Shown here piece by piece: positions 26,008 to 35,346 of a DNA stretch of 64,000 nucleotides (position 1 is the stretch's first letter; every line of letters begins with the position of its first letter). A program made the position numbers and the translations under genes. Source of the stretch: JAAYPI01 sp963668615 (GTDB lineage: Bacteria > Bacteroidota > Bacteroidia > Bacteroidales > Paludibacteraceae); assembly GCA_963668615.2 (NCBI GenBank), contig CAXXCL010000002.1, positions 186,001 to 250,000 of the forward strand, read 5' to 3'. The notes below the pieces were generated by a model that did no database searches, had not been told where the DNA came from, and saw nothing but the letters and a program-made list of their open reading frames with translations.

Positions 26008-26039
26008 TTTACTTCAAAAATTATTATTTTTGAAGTAAA
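26008..26039. terminator. AT-rich inverted repeat after radA
   Basis: A perfect 14-base inverted repeat (TTTACTTCAAAAAT, 26008-26021, with 26026-26039) and a 4-base loop, starting 5 bases after the radA stop. There is no T tract after it, so it may act as an mRNA 3' end structure rather than a strong terminator. A TATTTTTG promoter-like box (26025-26032) overlaps its right arm. Confidence 0.5.
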
Positions 26040-26088
26040 AAGACGGATATTTTTCTACAAATCTCCAGCTTTTTAGAGAAAAAATTAT

Positions 26089-26096
26089 TATTTTTG
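26089..26096 (+). promoter_or_regulatory. -7 promoter box for the aldolase gene
   Basis: TATTTTTG is an exact match to TAnnTTTG, 53 bases before the ATG at 26150. A second identical box lies at 26025-26032. No clear TTTG at -33 for either. Confidence 0.4.
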
Positions 26097-26149
26097 TGCT
26101 GCTGTTTAGAAAAATAACAAATCTATTAATCAATAAAATAAATAACAAC

Positions 26150-27145
26150 ATGGTTTCTTACAAAGAACTTGGTTTAGTGAACACCACAGAGATGTTCAAA
26201 AAAGCTATCAAAGGAGGTTATGCAATACCTGCTTTCAATTTTAACAACATGGAGCAAATGCAAGCTATTGTAGCTGCGTGTGCTGAAACAAAATCTCCGG
26301 TTATTTTACAAGTGTCCAGCGGTGCTCGTAAATATGCTAACCAAACATTGTTGCGTTATATGGCTCAAGGAGCTGTTGAATATGCAAAAGAATTAGGGTG
26401 GGAACAACCTCAAATTTGTTTGCACCTTGACCATGGTGATACTTTTGAACTTTGCAAAAGTTGTGTGGATATGGGATTTTCATCAGTCATGATTGATGGT
26501 TCTCATCATTCTTACGAAGATAATATTGCATTAACCAAGCAAGTTGTTGAATATGCTCACAAATATGGTGTATCTGTAGAAGGTGAATTAGGCGTTTTAG
26601 CAGGTGTTGAAGATGATGTTGCTGCGGAAGTCAGTCATTATACTCATCCTGCAGAAGTAATTGATTTCGTTTCTCGTACTGGCGTTGATTCTTTGGCTAT
26701 TTCAATAGGAACTTCTCATGGAGCAAACAAATTTACTCCTGCTCAATGTACTCGTGATGAAAATGGAACTCTTGTTCCTCCTCCATTGCGTTTTGATATT
26801 TTGGAAGAAATAGAAAAGAAAATACCTGGATTTCCTATTGTTCTTCACGGATCTTCTTCAGTTCCACAAGAATATGTTAAAACTATCAATGAAAACGGTG
26901 GTAAATTGAAAGATACCATTGGTATTCCTGAAGATCAATTGCGTAGAGCTGCTGCTTCTGCAGTTTGTAAAATTAATATTGACTCAGATGGACGTTTAGC
27001 AATGACTGCTGCTGTTCGTCAATTTTTTAACGAAAGCCCTGAAAAATTTGACCCTCGTCAATATCTTGGACCAGCTCGTGAAGAATTAAAAAAATTGTAC
27101 ACTCACAAAGTAGAAAAAGTGTTGGGTAGTGCTGGAAAAGCATAA
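26150..27145 (+). CDS. fba: Class II fructose-1,6-bisphosphate aldolase
   Basis: 331 residues from the ATG at 26150. It is a zinc-dependent glycolytic/gluconeogenic aldolase that cleaves fructose 1,6-bisphosphate. Visible motifs are YAIPAFNFNNMEQMQAIVAA, the metal-binding HLDHGD (His-x-x-His), the VMIDGSHHSYEDNI stretch, GELGVLAG, and HGSSSVP with the phosphate-binding Ser residues. The open frame extends 18 codons upstream, but that part overlaps the promoter region and does not match the family. Codon choice here is close to what is expected for a highly expressed gene. It is transcribed alone and ends at a long hairpin shared with glmM. Confidence 0.95.
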   Translation: MVSYKELGLVNTTEMFKKAIKGGYAIPAFNFNNMEQMQAIVAACAETKSPVILQVSSGARKYANQTLLRYMAQGAVEYAKELGWEQPQICLHLDHGDTFELCKSCVDMGFSSVMIDGSHHSYEDNIALTKQVVEYAHKYGVSVEGELGVLAGVEDDVAAEVSHYTHPAEVIDFVSRTGVDSLAISIGTSHGANKFTPAQCTRDENGTLVPPPLRFDILEEIEKKIPGFPIVLHGSSSVPQEYVKTINENGGKLKDTIGIPEDQLRRAAASAVCKINIDSDGRLAMTAAVRQFFNESPEKFDPRQYLGPAREELKKLYTHKVEKVLGSAGKA

Positions 27146-27163
27146 TTAATCCTTGTTATACAA

Positions 27164-27204
27164 ATAAGAAAGGCAACCTTTTAAAGGTTGCCTTTCTTAT
27201 TTGG
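27164..27204. terminator. Bidirectional hairpin terminator between fba and glmM
   Basis: A perfect 20-base inverted repeat (27164-27183 with 27185-27204) with GGCAACC/GGTTGCC at its core and A- and T-rich outer arms. It lies between the convergent fba and glmM genes and can serve both strands. Confidence 0.9.
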
Positions 27205-27218
27205 AAATATTTGATTCT

Positions 27219-28607
27219 TTATTTTGCTAATTCTTGAATAATGGCAATTATTTCTGCTCCCAAAGTTTCTGCTTCCTCCATTGTTTGTGCTTCTGCATAA
27301 ATGCGTATGATAGGTTCTGTGTTTGATTTACGTAGATGAACCCATTTTTCTGGGAAGTCTATTTTTACACCATCTATATCGGTAATAGGGTAGCTGGTAA
27401 ATTTTTCTTTCACTTTGAGAAGAATAGCGTCTACATTTATTTTTGGCGTAAGTTGTACTTTTTGTTTTGAAATAAAGTATGGAGGATAAGTTGCTCGAAG
27501 TTCCGTAACCTTCAATTTTTTGTGAGCCAAATGACTTAAAAATAAAGCAATGCCGACCAAAGCATCCCTTCCATAATGACTTTCAGGGTAAATAACGCCA
27601 CCATTACCTTCGCCGCCTATAATGGCATTTGTTTCTTTCATTTTAGTTACCACATTGACTTCTCCTACCGCAGCAGCAGTGTAAGAACCTCCATGCTTTT
27701 GAGTAATATCACGTAATGCACGGGTTGAGCTAAGGTTGGAAACTGAATTTCCGGAAGTGTTTTCCAAGATGTAATCAGCTACAGAAACCAATGTATATTC
27801 TTCACCAAACATCTCTCCATTTTCACAAATAATAGCCAATCTATCGACGTCAGGATCTACTACAAAACCTACATCAACTTTTCCATTCTTTATAACATTA
27901 GCTATTTCGGTTAGGTTTTCAGGAATTGGTTCCGGATTATGAGAAAAATGACCGTTAGCCTCGCAATTCAATTTTGTTATTTTTTTTACTCCTAAAGCCT
28001 GCAATAGTTGTGGAATAATAATTCCACCAACGGAATTCACGCAATCAATAGCAACGCTAAAATTCGCTTTCTTGATAGCTTTTATATCTACCAACCTAAG
28101 GGCTAACACATTTTCTATATGTTTCTTGTTGTAAGTATCTTTACTAAATACTTTTCCTAAGGAAAGTACTTCTGCAAATGAAAAATTTTCCGATGCAGCT
28201 AGAGCTAATACTTCTTTTCCTGCTTTATCATCTAAGAATTCTCCATTTTCATTGAGAAGTTTCAATGCATTCCATTGTATCGGATTGTGGCTTGCGGTGA
28301 GAATAATTCCTCCAATAGCTTTTTCCATTGTTACAGCAATTTCTGTAGTTGGAGTAGAGGCAAGTCCAATGTTTACAACATCAATTCCCATACCCATAAG
28401 AGTGCCTGTTACGATGTCGTTTACCATTTCCCCGGAAATGCGAGCATCCCTTCCGACAACCACCTTATTTGTATGTAAACTATTGTTTTTTGATATCCAT
28501 GTGGCATAAGCTGCCGTGAATTTAACAATATCAAGAGGGCTTAATCCTTCTCCGGATTTTCCTCCAATAGTTCCTCTAATACCTGAAATAGATTTTATTA
28601 AAGTCAT
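27219..28607 (-). CDS. glmM: Phosphoglucosamine mutase (alpha-D-phosphohexomutase family)
   Basis: 462 residues. The active-site phosphoserine lies in TASHNP (104-109, Ser106), the metal-binding loop in DPDVDRLAI (about 250-258), the sugar-specificity loop in GGEGNGGVIYP and the phosphate-binding loop in RKSNTEPIIRIYAEA near the C-terminus. GlmM converts glucosamine 6-phosphate to glucosamine 1-phosphate for peptidoglycan and lipopolysaccharide. A phosphomannomutase/phosphoglucomutase activity cannot be excluded by motif alone. It is the last gene of the minus-strand operon thrA-FKBP-DUF4827-glmM. Confidence 0.9.
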   Translation of the reverse strand: MTLIKSISGIRGTIGGKSGEGLSPLDIVKFTAAYATWISKNNSLHTNKVVVGRDARISGEMVNDIVTGTLMGMGIDVVNIGLASTPTTEIAVTMEKAIGGIILTASHNPIQWNALKLLNENGEFLDDKAGKEVLALAASENFSFAEVLSLGKVFSKDTYNKKHIENVLALRLVDIKAIKKANFSVAIDCVNSVGGIIIPQLLQALGVKKITKLNCEANGHFSHNPEPIPENLTEIANVIKNGKVDVGFVVDPDVDRLAIICENGEMFGEEYTLVSVADYILENTSGNSVSNLSSTRALRDITQKHGGSYTAAAVGEVNVVTKMKETNAIIGGEGNGGVIYPESHYGRDALVGIALFLSHLAHKKLKVTELRATYPPYFISKQKVQLTPKINVDAILLKVKEKFTSYPITDIDGVKIDFPEKWVHLRKSNTEPIIRIYAEAQTMEEAETLGAEIIAIIQELAK

Positions 28608-28618
28608 ATATTGTATAA

Positions 28619-29161
28619 TTAATTTGTTATAGTCAAAGATACAGTAGAAATAACAGTGGTAACAGATGATTGGTATGTACTAAATCCTATTTTAGAAGTT
28701 GCAATGATTTTAGCTTCAGCATCATTGTGTAGGTAAGGCATAACATCATTCCATGCAATGCAAGGAGTGCTACTATCAGCCGTATATATAAATTCATAGC
28801 CATTTCTACTGTCAGCAGTTGAAGTATTATCCGCAATGACTGTTCCTTCAATATTAGTAGCTATATAACGCACAATAACTGAGCATCCTTCTGTTGCTGC
28901 CCTTTTTGTTGTATCATTGCTGATAATGTTAATGTATGCACCTCGAGGAGTTTTAAAATAAAGATTTTCCGGCCATGGAATTGTATGACTGAAACAATAA
29001 GCCGAATCGCTTGATATTTCCAGATTATTTGCCTGTATATAATCATTTAATTTTGTCTTTTCTTTCTTTAGCTTTTCCGCATATGTTTCATCATTACTGC
29101 AGCTTGAGAAAAAAGGGAGAATCAGCAAGAATAGTAGAAAAAATTTCAGTGTTACTTTCAT
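28619..29161 (-). CDS. DUF4827-like lipoprotein
   Basis: 180 residues from the ATG at 29161; an upstream in-frame ATG at 29218 would overlap the FKBP gene and place 19 extra residues before the signal peptide. The signal FFLLFLLILPFFSSC ends in a lipobox, then comes a Lys-rich helix (ETYAEKLKKEKTKLNDYIQA) and a compact domain with PRGAYINIIS and GCSVIVRYIATNIEGTVIAD, which resembles an FKBP fold. Family and position directly before glmM match DUF4827 of Bacteroidales. No isomerase active site is evident, and the role is unknown. Confidence 0.75.
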   Translation of the reverse strand: MKVTLKFFLLFLLILPFFSSCSNDETYAEKLKKEKTKLNDYIQANNLEISSDSAYCFSHTIPWPENLYFKTPRGAYINIISNDTTKRAATEGCSVIVRYIATNIEGTVIADNTSTADSRNGYEFIYTADSSTPCIAWNDVMPYLHNDAEAKIIATSKIGFSTYQSSVTTVISTVSLTITN

Positions 29162-29204
29162 TCGAAAATAGTTTAAGTAATTGTTTACAGTACAAATAAT
29201 TGAT

Positions 29205-29747
29205 TTATGAATTTTCAATGCTTAATATTTTTATCCTGTATAAAATAGATGTTCGAGGAGTAATACATTGCCTGTCACCAGCCACACCATGAGCTAAATA
29301 GGAAGGAATGATAATAACTGCCTCTGTACCTGTATTAAACAATTTGATAACTTCTTCCAAACCCCTTTCAACTTGGCACTTACCAACGATAAACTTTTTA
29401 ACTCCTTGTTTATCTGAAGAATAACAAACAGAACCATCTAATAATTCGAGAGAGTAGGCGAGTGCAACTTTTTGATTTTTTTCTGCTTTATGACCTTTTC
29501 CCTCTTTTTCAATACAATACCAAACTCCGATGTCTGTTTTTTGCATAGGAAGCTTGTTCTTTTGTATATATTTCAGAATTTCTTTTGTTTCGTCTTCTAT
29601 ATATGCTTGGTTTAGTACCAATAATTTTTCGGCAACCGTATCTACCTGACTAACCTTATTTGCCGGATTTTGAGGCGATTGTTTGTTACAACCAATTAAA
29701 CAAGATAGGCATATAAAAGTAGCAAATAAAAAGTAGCCTTTCTTCAT
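29205..29747 (-). CDS. FKBP-type peptidyl-prolyl isomerase lipoprotein
   Basis: 180 residues: lipoprotein signal with lipobox LIGC (Cys near 20), a linker with a helical segment (KEILKYIQKNKLPMQKT), and an FKBP domain (about 75-175) with QKVALAYSLELLDGSVCYSS, QVERGLEEVIKLFNTGTEA and VIIIPSYLAHGVAG. The FKBP signature AYG of the C-terminal part is LAHGVAG here, within normal variation. It would act as a periplasm- or surface-facing folding factor. It starts 9 bases after the thrA stop and is followed by a second FKBP-like lipoprotein gene. Confidence 0.88.
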   Translation of the reverse strand: MKKGYFLFATFICLSCLIGCNKQSPQNPANKVSQVDTVAEKLLVLNQAYIEDETKEILKYIQKNKLPMQKTDIGVWYCIEKEGKGHKAEKNQKVALAYSLELLDGSVCYSSDKQGVKKFIVGKCQVERGLEEVIKLFNTGTEAVIIIPSYLAHGVAGDRQCITPRTSILYRIKILSIENS

Positions 29748-29756
29748 AAAAATTTT

Positions 29757-32186
29757 CTATCGGATGTTTACAATGCTTATAATATCACCAAACACACCCG
29801 CAGCTGTTACACTTGCTCCGGCACCATATCCTTTAATAATCATCGGATCGTTAAAATAACGTTCAGTTTGTATTGTTATTATATTGTTGCTTCCTTCCAA
29901 ATCATAAAATGGATGACGATTGTCAACTTCTTGCAAACCAACCTCACAAGCACCATTTTCCATCTTAGCCACAAAGCGGAATTTCTTTTGTGCTGCTTCT
30001 AAGCGTTTTCTTTGTGACTCAAATTCAGCATCCATTGCCGGAATATTTTTCCAAAAATCATCTAACGAACCTTCAAAATACTTGGCGGGAACAAATAGAT
30101 TTGTTTTAACATCTTCTTGTTCGATCTTATATCCTGATTCACGAGCCAAAATAACTAATTTTCGAATAACGTCTTTTCCACTCAAGTCAATACGAGGGTC
30201 GGGTTCAGCAAATCGTGCTTCCTGAGCCATTTTTATGGATTGAGAAAAAGAAATGTCTTGACTTATCGTGTTGAAAATAAAGTTCAATGTACCTGACAAT
30301 ACAGCTTCAATTTTTAAAATGCGGTCTCCGCTATTGATCAAATTGTTGATTGTGTTGATAATTGGCAATCCTGCACCTACATTTGTTTCGAAAAGATATT
30401 TAACCCCTTTTTTGCGAGCAATTTCTTTCAGTTTGATGTAGTTGTCGTATTTTGATGAAGCCGCTATTTTATTAGCCGCCACCACAGAAACATTATTTTC
30501 CAATAAATTCTCATATAAATCAGCTATTGGAGCACTTGCTGTACAATCAACAAATACAGAATTGAATAGGTTCATTTCTAATATTTTCTTGCTAATTTCT
30601 GCAGGAGCAGTAGGCTTTCCTTTTTCTCGAACCTCTGCTTGGTAATTATTTAAATCAATACCTTCTGCGTTAAAGTACGATCCATTCAAATCAGTAATAC
30701 CGACCACATTAATTTTAACACTATTCTGATTTAGTATTTTATCTTGTTGCTGTTTGATTTGTTCGAGCAAACTTCCACCCACTGTACCCGTTCCTACTAA
30801 AAATATATTAAGAGCTTGATAATCAGCTAGAAAGAAAGAGTCATGTATGACGTTTAATGCTTTGGGCAAATTACTCATCTTGACAACAAATGAAATATTT
30901 GTTTCGGAGGCTCCTTGTGCACAAGCAATTACGTTAATACCACTTCTGCCCAATGTGTTAAATAATTTTCCGGCAATACCTGTGTTATTTCTCATATTTT
31001 CGCCCACAATAGCAACAGTTGCCAAATCTTTTTCTTGAGTAATTTTGTCTATATCTCCGCGTTCAATTTCTTTTTTGAATTCAGTAGTTAATGCTTCAAG
31101 CGTTGCTTCTGCATCCGAATTTTTTACAGCAAAAGTGGTCGAATTTTCGGAAGATGCCTGAGAAATTAAAAAAACATTAATACCTGCATCCGATAATGCT
31201 TTAAATGTTCTGAAACTAATACCCAAGACACCAACCATGCCCATTCCTTGAAGAGTAACCAAACAGGTATCGTGTATAGATGAAATACCCTTAATTGTTT
31301 TTCCTTCAGGGTTTTCTTTATTAGTGATTTTTGTTCCTTTTACAGCTGGATTGTTCGTGTTTTTGATGAAAACAGGAATGTTTTTAGCATAGACAGGATA
31401 AATTGTTGGAGGATATACGACTTTAGCTCCAAAATTCGATAATTCCATTGCTTCAACATAACTCAACTCTTCAATTGTATAGGCATTCGGAACTAGTCGA
31501 GGGTCTGCTGTTAAGAATCCATCAACATCAGTCCAAATTTCCAATTGTTCTGCATTTAAAGCCGCAGCAACAAGAGCTGCAGTGTAGTCTGAACCGCCTC
31601 TTCCTAGATTAGTAATTTCATTTGTTTTTGAGGAGGTTGCAATAAATCCACCCATAATACTTGTTTTGGGTAGATTTTTAAATGTTTCTTGTATTTTGGA
31701 AACAGTTGTTTTTAGGTCAATATTTCGTTTTCCTAAAACGGTTTCTGTCTTAATGATTTCTAAAGCATTAAGCAATTTTGCATCAATGGCATAGCTTATG
31801 AAAAAAGAAGAAATGCGTTCTCCGTAACTTTCAATTACGTCTAATGTTTTTTCAGAAAGGTCTTTAATCAGAAAAACTCCGTTGTAGATGTTTGCCAACT
31901 CTTCAAAATAAAGGTTTATTGTTGCATAAACCTCTTTTTTATCTTTTTCAGCAATAACCCCATCAATGATGTTTTGATGAATATTAACAATTTCTTTGAG
32001 GTCTTTTTCGTATTCTTTATTGCCCAAAGATGCTTTCTTTGCGGTATTTATTAGCTTATCTGTAATTCCTCCAACAGCAGAAACAACTACGATTGTTGGT
32101 TCGGAAATAGAATTAACAATATTTTTTACCTGAAAAATGTTTTTAATTGAACCCACAGAAGTTCCGCCGAATTTTAAAACTTTCAT
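29757..32186 (-). CDS. thrA: Bifunctional aspartate kinase / homoserine dehydrogenase I
   Basis: 809 residues from the ATG at 32186, giving the canonical start MKVLKFGGTSVGS; an upstream in-frame ATG at 32231 adds 15 unlikely residues. The order is aspartokinase (about 1-290, with GGFIATSSKTNEITNLGRGG), two ACT regulatory domains (about 305-455), and homoserine dehydrogenase (about 465-809, with NIFLVGTGTVGGSLLEQI as the NAD(P) site and FETNVGAGLPIINT). It catalyses the first and third steps from aspartate to threonine and methionine. The ACT pair suggests threonine feedback. First gene of the four-gene minus-strand operon; no threonine attenuator was found upstream. Confidence 0.95.
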   Translation of the reverse strand: MKVLKFGGTSVGSIKNIFQVKNIVNSISEPTIVVVSAVGGITDKLINTAKKASLGNKEYEKDLKEIVNIHQNIIDGVIAEKDKKEVYATINLYFEELANIYNGVFLIKDLSEKTLDVIESYGERISSFFISYAIDAKLLNALEIIKTETVLGKRNIDLKTTVSKIQETFKNLPKTSIMGGFIATSSKTNEITNLGRGGSDYTAALVAAALNAEQLEIWTDVDGFLTADPRLVPNAYTIEELSYVEAMELSNFGAKVVYPPTIYPVYAKNIPVFIKNTNNPAVKGTKITNKENPEGKTIKGISSIHDTCLVTLQGMGMVGVLGISFRTFKALSDAGINVFLISQASSENSTTFAVKNSDAEATLEALTTEFKKEIERGDIDKITQEKDLATVAIVGENMRNNTGIAGKLFNTLGRSGINVIACAQGASETNISFVVKMSNLPKALNVIHDSFFLADYQALNIFLVGTGTVGGSLLEQIKQQQDKILNQNSVKINVVGITDLNGSYFNAEGIDLNNYQAEVREKGKPTAPAEISKKILEMNLFNSVFVDCTASAPIADLYENLLENNVSVVAANKIAASSKYDNYIKLKEIARKKGVKYLFETNVGAGLPIINTINNLINSGDRILKIEAVLSGTLNFIFNTISQDISFSQSIKMAQEARFAEPDPRIDLSGKDVIRKLVILARESGYKIEQEDVKTNLFVPAKYFEGSLDDFWKNIPAMDAEFESQRKRLEAAQKKFRFVAKMENGACEVGLQEVDNRHPFYDLEGSNNIITIQTERYFNDPMIIKGYGAGASVTAAGVFGDIISIVNIR

Positions 32187-32329
32187 TATATGATCTTTTT
32201 TTGAAGTAAATCCATGTGAAATAGCGTGCAATATTACTATATTTTTAGGTTATACTGAAATTTAGAAAGCTAATTTTCCAAAAAACACTATTAATTAAAA
32301 GAAAAATAATTCACTAAAAAAAAAACACG

Positions 32330-32337
32330 TATATTTG
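32330..32337 (+). promoter_or_regulatory. -7 promoter box for the DUF349 gene
   Basis: TATATTTG followed by CAC is an exact match to the phylum's -7 element, 55 bases before the ATG at 32393. The -33 region is A-rich with no TTTG. Confidence 0.5.
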
Positions 32338-32392
32338 CACTTCCACAATATTTTTTGTGAGAATTTTTCCAATAATTTAAAAGGATTTTGAA

Positions 32393-34258
32393 ATGGAAAC
32401 ACTTGAAAACAAAGAAACTCTATTGCCAGAAGAAAATAAACCGGCAAAAGAAGAAATTGTAAAGAAGCAATCAAAGAAAAAAAAGGAAGTAGTTGTTGAG
32501 TTACCAGTTGAATCTTTGAATGTAGAAGAAAGTGTGCAGCCAGCGAAATCAGAGTCTGAAAAGGAAGTTGCAGCAGAGGAGTTGTTGTCATTTTCTGAAG
32601 TACTTGAAAAAATCAGAGAATCAATTCAGTTGGATAAACCAAAAATGGAAATAGCGAGGTTGAAATCTTTATTTTATAGAAAGTATCAAAATTTTCAGGA
32701 ACAAGGAAAGCAAGAATTTATGGTAACAGGAGGAAAGGAAGAAGATTATGCTCCTATTGTCGTAGAAGAAGAAACGGAATTGAAAAACTTGTTAGTTCAG
32801 TACAAGGAGAAAAGGGGTCAGGAATTGGCTAAGGCTGAAAAGGAAAAGTCAGATAAGTTGCAGATAAAAGAAGGATTATTGGAAAGGCTAAAGTTATTGG
32901 TGGAAAGCACAGAAGATGTTAACAAAACATTTCCAATAATTAAAGAATTACAGCAAGAATGGAATAATATAGGTTCCGTTCCGTCTGAAAAATATAAAGA
33001 ATTGGTTAGAAAATATCAGTTGTATTTAGAACAATTCTACGATTTTGTTAAAATTAGTAATGAGCTACGTGATTATGATTTCAAGAAAAATTACGATGCC
33101 AAAGTTGAATTATGCAAAGATGCTGAAAATTTACTTGAAGAAAAAGATATAAATCAGGCATTTAAAAAATTGCAGATTCTTCATTCTGAATGGAGAGAAT
33201 TGGGTCCAGTGGCTCGTGAGTACAGAGAAACTTTGTGGCAACGGTTTAAGTTAGCTTCTGAAACTATCAATAAAAATCATGCTGTTTTTTATGAAGGGAA
33301 AAAGGGTGAAGAAGAACAAAATTTGGCGAAGAAGGAGGAGTTATGCCAGTTGGTCGAAAATGTGCGTTTAGATGAAATAAAAACGTATAAGGGTTGGGAA
33401 GAAAAGACACAAGAAATTCTTAAATTGCAAGAAGCGTGGAAAAATGTTGGTTTTGCTCCCAAAAAGAATAATACTAAAATTTACGATAGGTTTAGAAAGG
33501 CTTGTGATACATTTTTTATTCAAAAAAGTCTTTTTTATAAGGAATCCAAAGCCTTATTAAATACCAATTTAGATAAAAAAAGGTTGTTGTGCGAAAAAGC
33601 CGAAGCTCTTAAAGATAGTAAGGACTGGAAAGTAACAACAGATGAGCTCATTAGACTTCAACAAGAATGGAAAACGATAGGTCCTGTTAGTAAGAAAGTT
33701 TCCGATTACATTTGGAAACGTTTTATCGTGGCTTGTGATTTTTTCTTTGCTGAAAAGGAAAAAGAATTTAAGGGAAAAAATTCGGAGCAAACGGAAAATT
33801 TGGCAAAAAAGAAAGAAATAATTGCCGAAATTATTGCGTATCAAGGGTCTGCTGTAGAAGGGTTGAAAGAACTTACCGCTCGTTATGCTGAAATTGGGCA
33901 TGTTCCTTTTAAAGAAAAAGATAAAATATATAATGAATATCGTAAAGCCATTGATGATCAGTTTAATAGATTGAAAATAAATGACACAGACAGAAAATTA
34001 AGTCACTTCAAAACATCTATTGCAGGGGCTGGTGAAAAATCTACAAATGGGTTATACCGTGAAAGGGAAAAATTAGTACGTGCCTACGAACAAATAAAAT
34101 CAGATATTGCGACACGGGAGAATAATTTCGGATTTTTAAATGCAAAATCCAAAAAATCAGGAACATTGATAGAGGAAATGGAGCACAATCTTGAAAAATT
34201 AAAAGAAGAGCGTGACTTGATATTGAAAAAAATACAACTATTAGATGAAACTATTTAG
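32393..34258 (+). CDS. DUF349 repeat protein
   Basis: 621-residue, highly charged, mainly helical protein. After an acidic low-complexity start it has five DUF349-type repeats with the core motif L-x-x-x-W/Y-x-x-x-G-x-V/A-P: IKELQQEWNNIGSVP, LQILHSEWRELGPV, LQEAWKNVGFAP, LQQEWKTIGPV and LTARYAEIGHVP. A C-terminal coiled coil (about 555-621, EEMEHNLEKLKEERDLILK) ends it. DUF349 proteins are common in Bacteroidetes and Actinobacteria without an assigned function; the repeats look like protein- or nucleic-acid-binding helical pairs. It is followed 20 bases later by an rRNA pseudouridine synthase gene, so a link to RNA metabolism is possible but unproven. Confidence 0.88.
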   Translation: METLENKETLLPEENKPAKEEIVKKQSKKKKEVVVELPVESLNVEESVQPAKSESEKEVAAEELLSFSEVLEKIRESIQLDKPKMEIARLKSLFYRKYQNFQEQGKQEFMVTGGKEEDYAPIVVEEETELKNLLVQYKEKRGQELAKAEKEKSDKLQIKEGLLERLKLLVESTEDVNKTFPIIKELQQEWNNIGSVPSEKYKELVRKYQLYLEQFYDFVKISNELRDYDFKKNYDAKVELCKDAENLLEEKDINQAFKKLQILHSEWRELGPVAREYRETLWQRFKLASETINKNHAVFYEGKKGEEEQNLAKKEELCQLVENVRLDEIKTYKGWEEKTQEILKLQEAWKNVGFAPKKNNTKIYDRFRKACDTFFIQKSLFYKESKALLNTNLDKKRLLCEKAEALKDSKDWKVTTDELIRLQQEWKTIGPVSKKVSDYIWKRFIVACDFFFAEKEKEFKGKNSEQTENLAKKKEIIAEIIAYQGSAVEGLKELTARYAEIGHVPFKEKDKIYNEYRKAIDDQFNRLKINDTDRKLSHFKTSIAGAGEKSTNGLYREREKLVRAYEQIKSDIATRENNFGFLNAKSKKSGTLIEEMEHNLEKLKEERDLILKKIQLLDETI

Positions 34259-34278
34259 TAATAAGAGAAAAACAAAAA

Positions 34279-35313
34279 ATGAGAAAGAATTTTAGCAACG
34301 ATAGTTCATCAAAAAATTATATCAGAAAAAACGATAGAAAAGCCGACAGGAATGCTGAACGCAAACCAAGTCGTTTTGCTCCTCAAGAAAAAACGTATAG
34401 AAAAGTTTACGAAGATTCTACCACCGAAGGGAGTGACTCTTTTTCTAAAAAAAGAGTTGGAAAGTCTTTGACTAAGTCAACTGAAAGTTATTCTAGACCA
34501 ACTAAAAAATTTGCTTCGTCAACCAGAGATAAAAAATTGTATAATTCAGTACCCAGAAAGCCTGTTTTAATTAAGCGTAAAATAGAAGCTATAAGTGATG
34601 GTAAAATACGTTTGAATCGTTATTTGGCTAATTCGGGTATTTGTTCACGTCGGGAAGCCGACGAATATATTGCGGCAGGTGTTGTAAAGGTAAATGATGT
34701 TATCGTTACGGAAATGGGGATGAAAGTTGGGTATGATGATAAAGTACATTTTCATAGTCAATTGGTAAGACCCGAAAAGAAAGTATACGTTTTGCTTAAT
34801 AAGCCCAAAAACTGTGTTACTACATCCGATGACCCGCAAGATAGACTTACTGTGCTTGATTTAGTGAAAGGTGCTACAAACGAACGTATTTATCCTGTAG
34901 GGAGACTAGACCGTAATACTACCGGCGTTTTGCTTTTAACCAACGACGGTGATATGGCAGCTAAATTGACGCATCCAAAATATAATAAGAAGAAAATTTA
35001 CCATGTAAGTCTTGATTCTCAGTTGACAAATGATGATTTGACAAAAATTACTAATGGTATTGAGTTGGAAGACGGTCTTATTGTTGTAGACGAAGTCAGT
35101 TTCGTTGATGATACACACAAAGAAATAGGTGTGGAAATTCATTCCGGAAAAAATAGAATTGTACGTCGTATATTCGAATCGTTGGGATACAAAATCATTA
35201 AGTTAGATAGGGTATATTTCGCGGGGTTGACCAAGAAAAACTTATCACGTGGCAAGTGGAGACACCTTAGCCAAATGGAAATCAATATGTTAAAGATGGG
35301 ATCTTTCGAATAA
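34279..35313 (+). CDS. RsuA/RluB-family rRNA pseudouridine synthase
   Basis: 344 residues. The first ~105 are a basic, Ser/Arg/Lys-rich tail of low complexity. Then comes an S4 RNA-binding domain (about 112-160, IRLNRYLANSGICSRREADE) and the RsuA catalytic domain with the GRLDRNTTGVLLLTNDG motif, whose Asp is the catalytic residue, and KNRIVRRIFESLGY near the end. The family isomerises uridine in rRNA; RluB (23S) is the usual Bacteroidetes member, but the target position cannot be read from sequence. The disordered tail is a common addition in this phylum. Confidence 0.92.
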   Translation: MRKNFSNDSSSKNYIRKNDRKADRNAERKPSRFAPQEKTYRKVYEDSTTEGSDSFSKKRVGKSLTKSTESYSRPTKKFASSTRDKKLYNSVPRKPVLIKRKIEAISDGKIRLNRYLANSGICSRREADEYIAAGVVKVNDVIVTEMGMKVGYDDKVHFHSQLVRPEKKVYVLLNKPKNCVTTSDDPQDRLTVLDLVKGATNERIYPVGRLDRNTTGVLLLTNDGDMAAKLTHPKYNKKKIYHVSLDSQLTNDDLTKITNGIELEDGLIVVDEVSFVDDTHKEIGVEIHSGKNRIVRRIFESLGYKIIKLDRVYFAGLTKKNLSRGKWRHLSQMEINMLKMGSFE

Positions 35314-35346
35314 TCCATATTCCATTTTTACATAATTTCTCTAAGC

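Noticed and set aside
32187..32392. Threonine/isoleucine attenuator before thrA
   Set aside because: No short frame rich in Thr or Ile codons and no terminator hairpin on the minus strand; only one weak promoter-like box (32229-32236).
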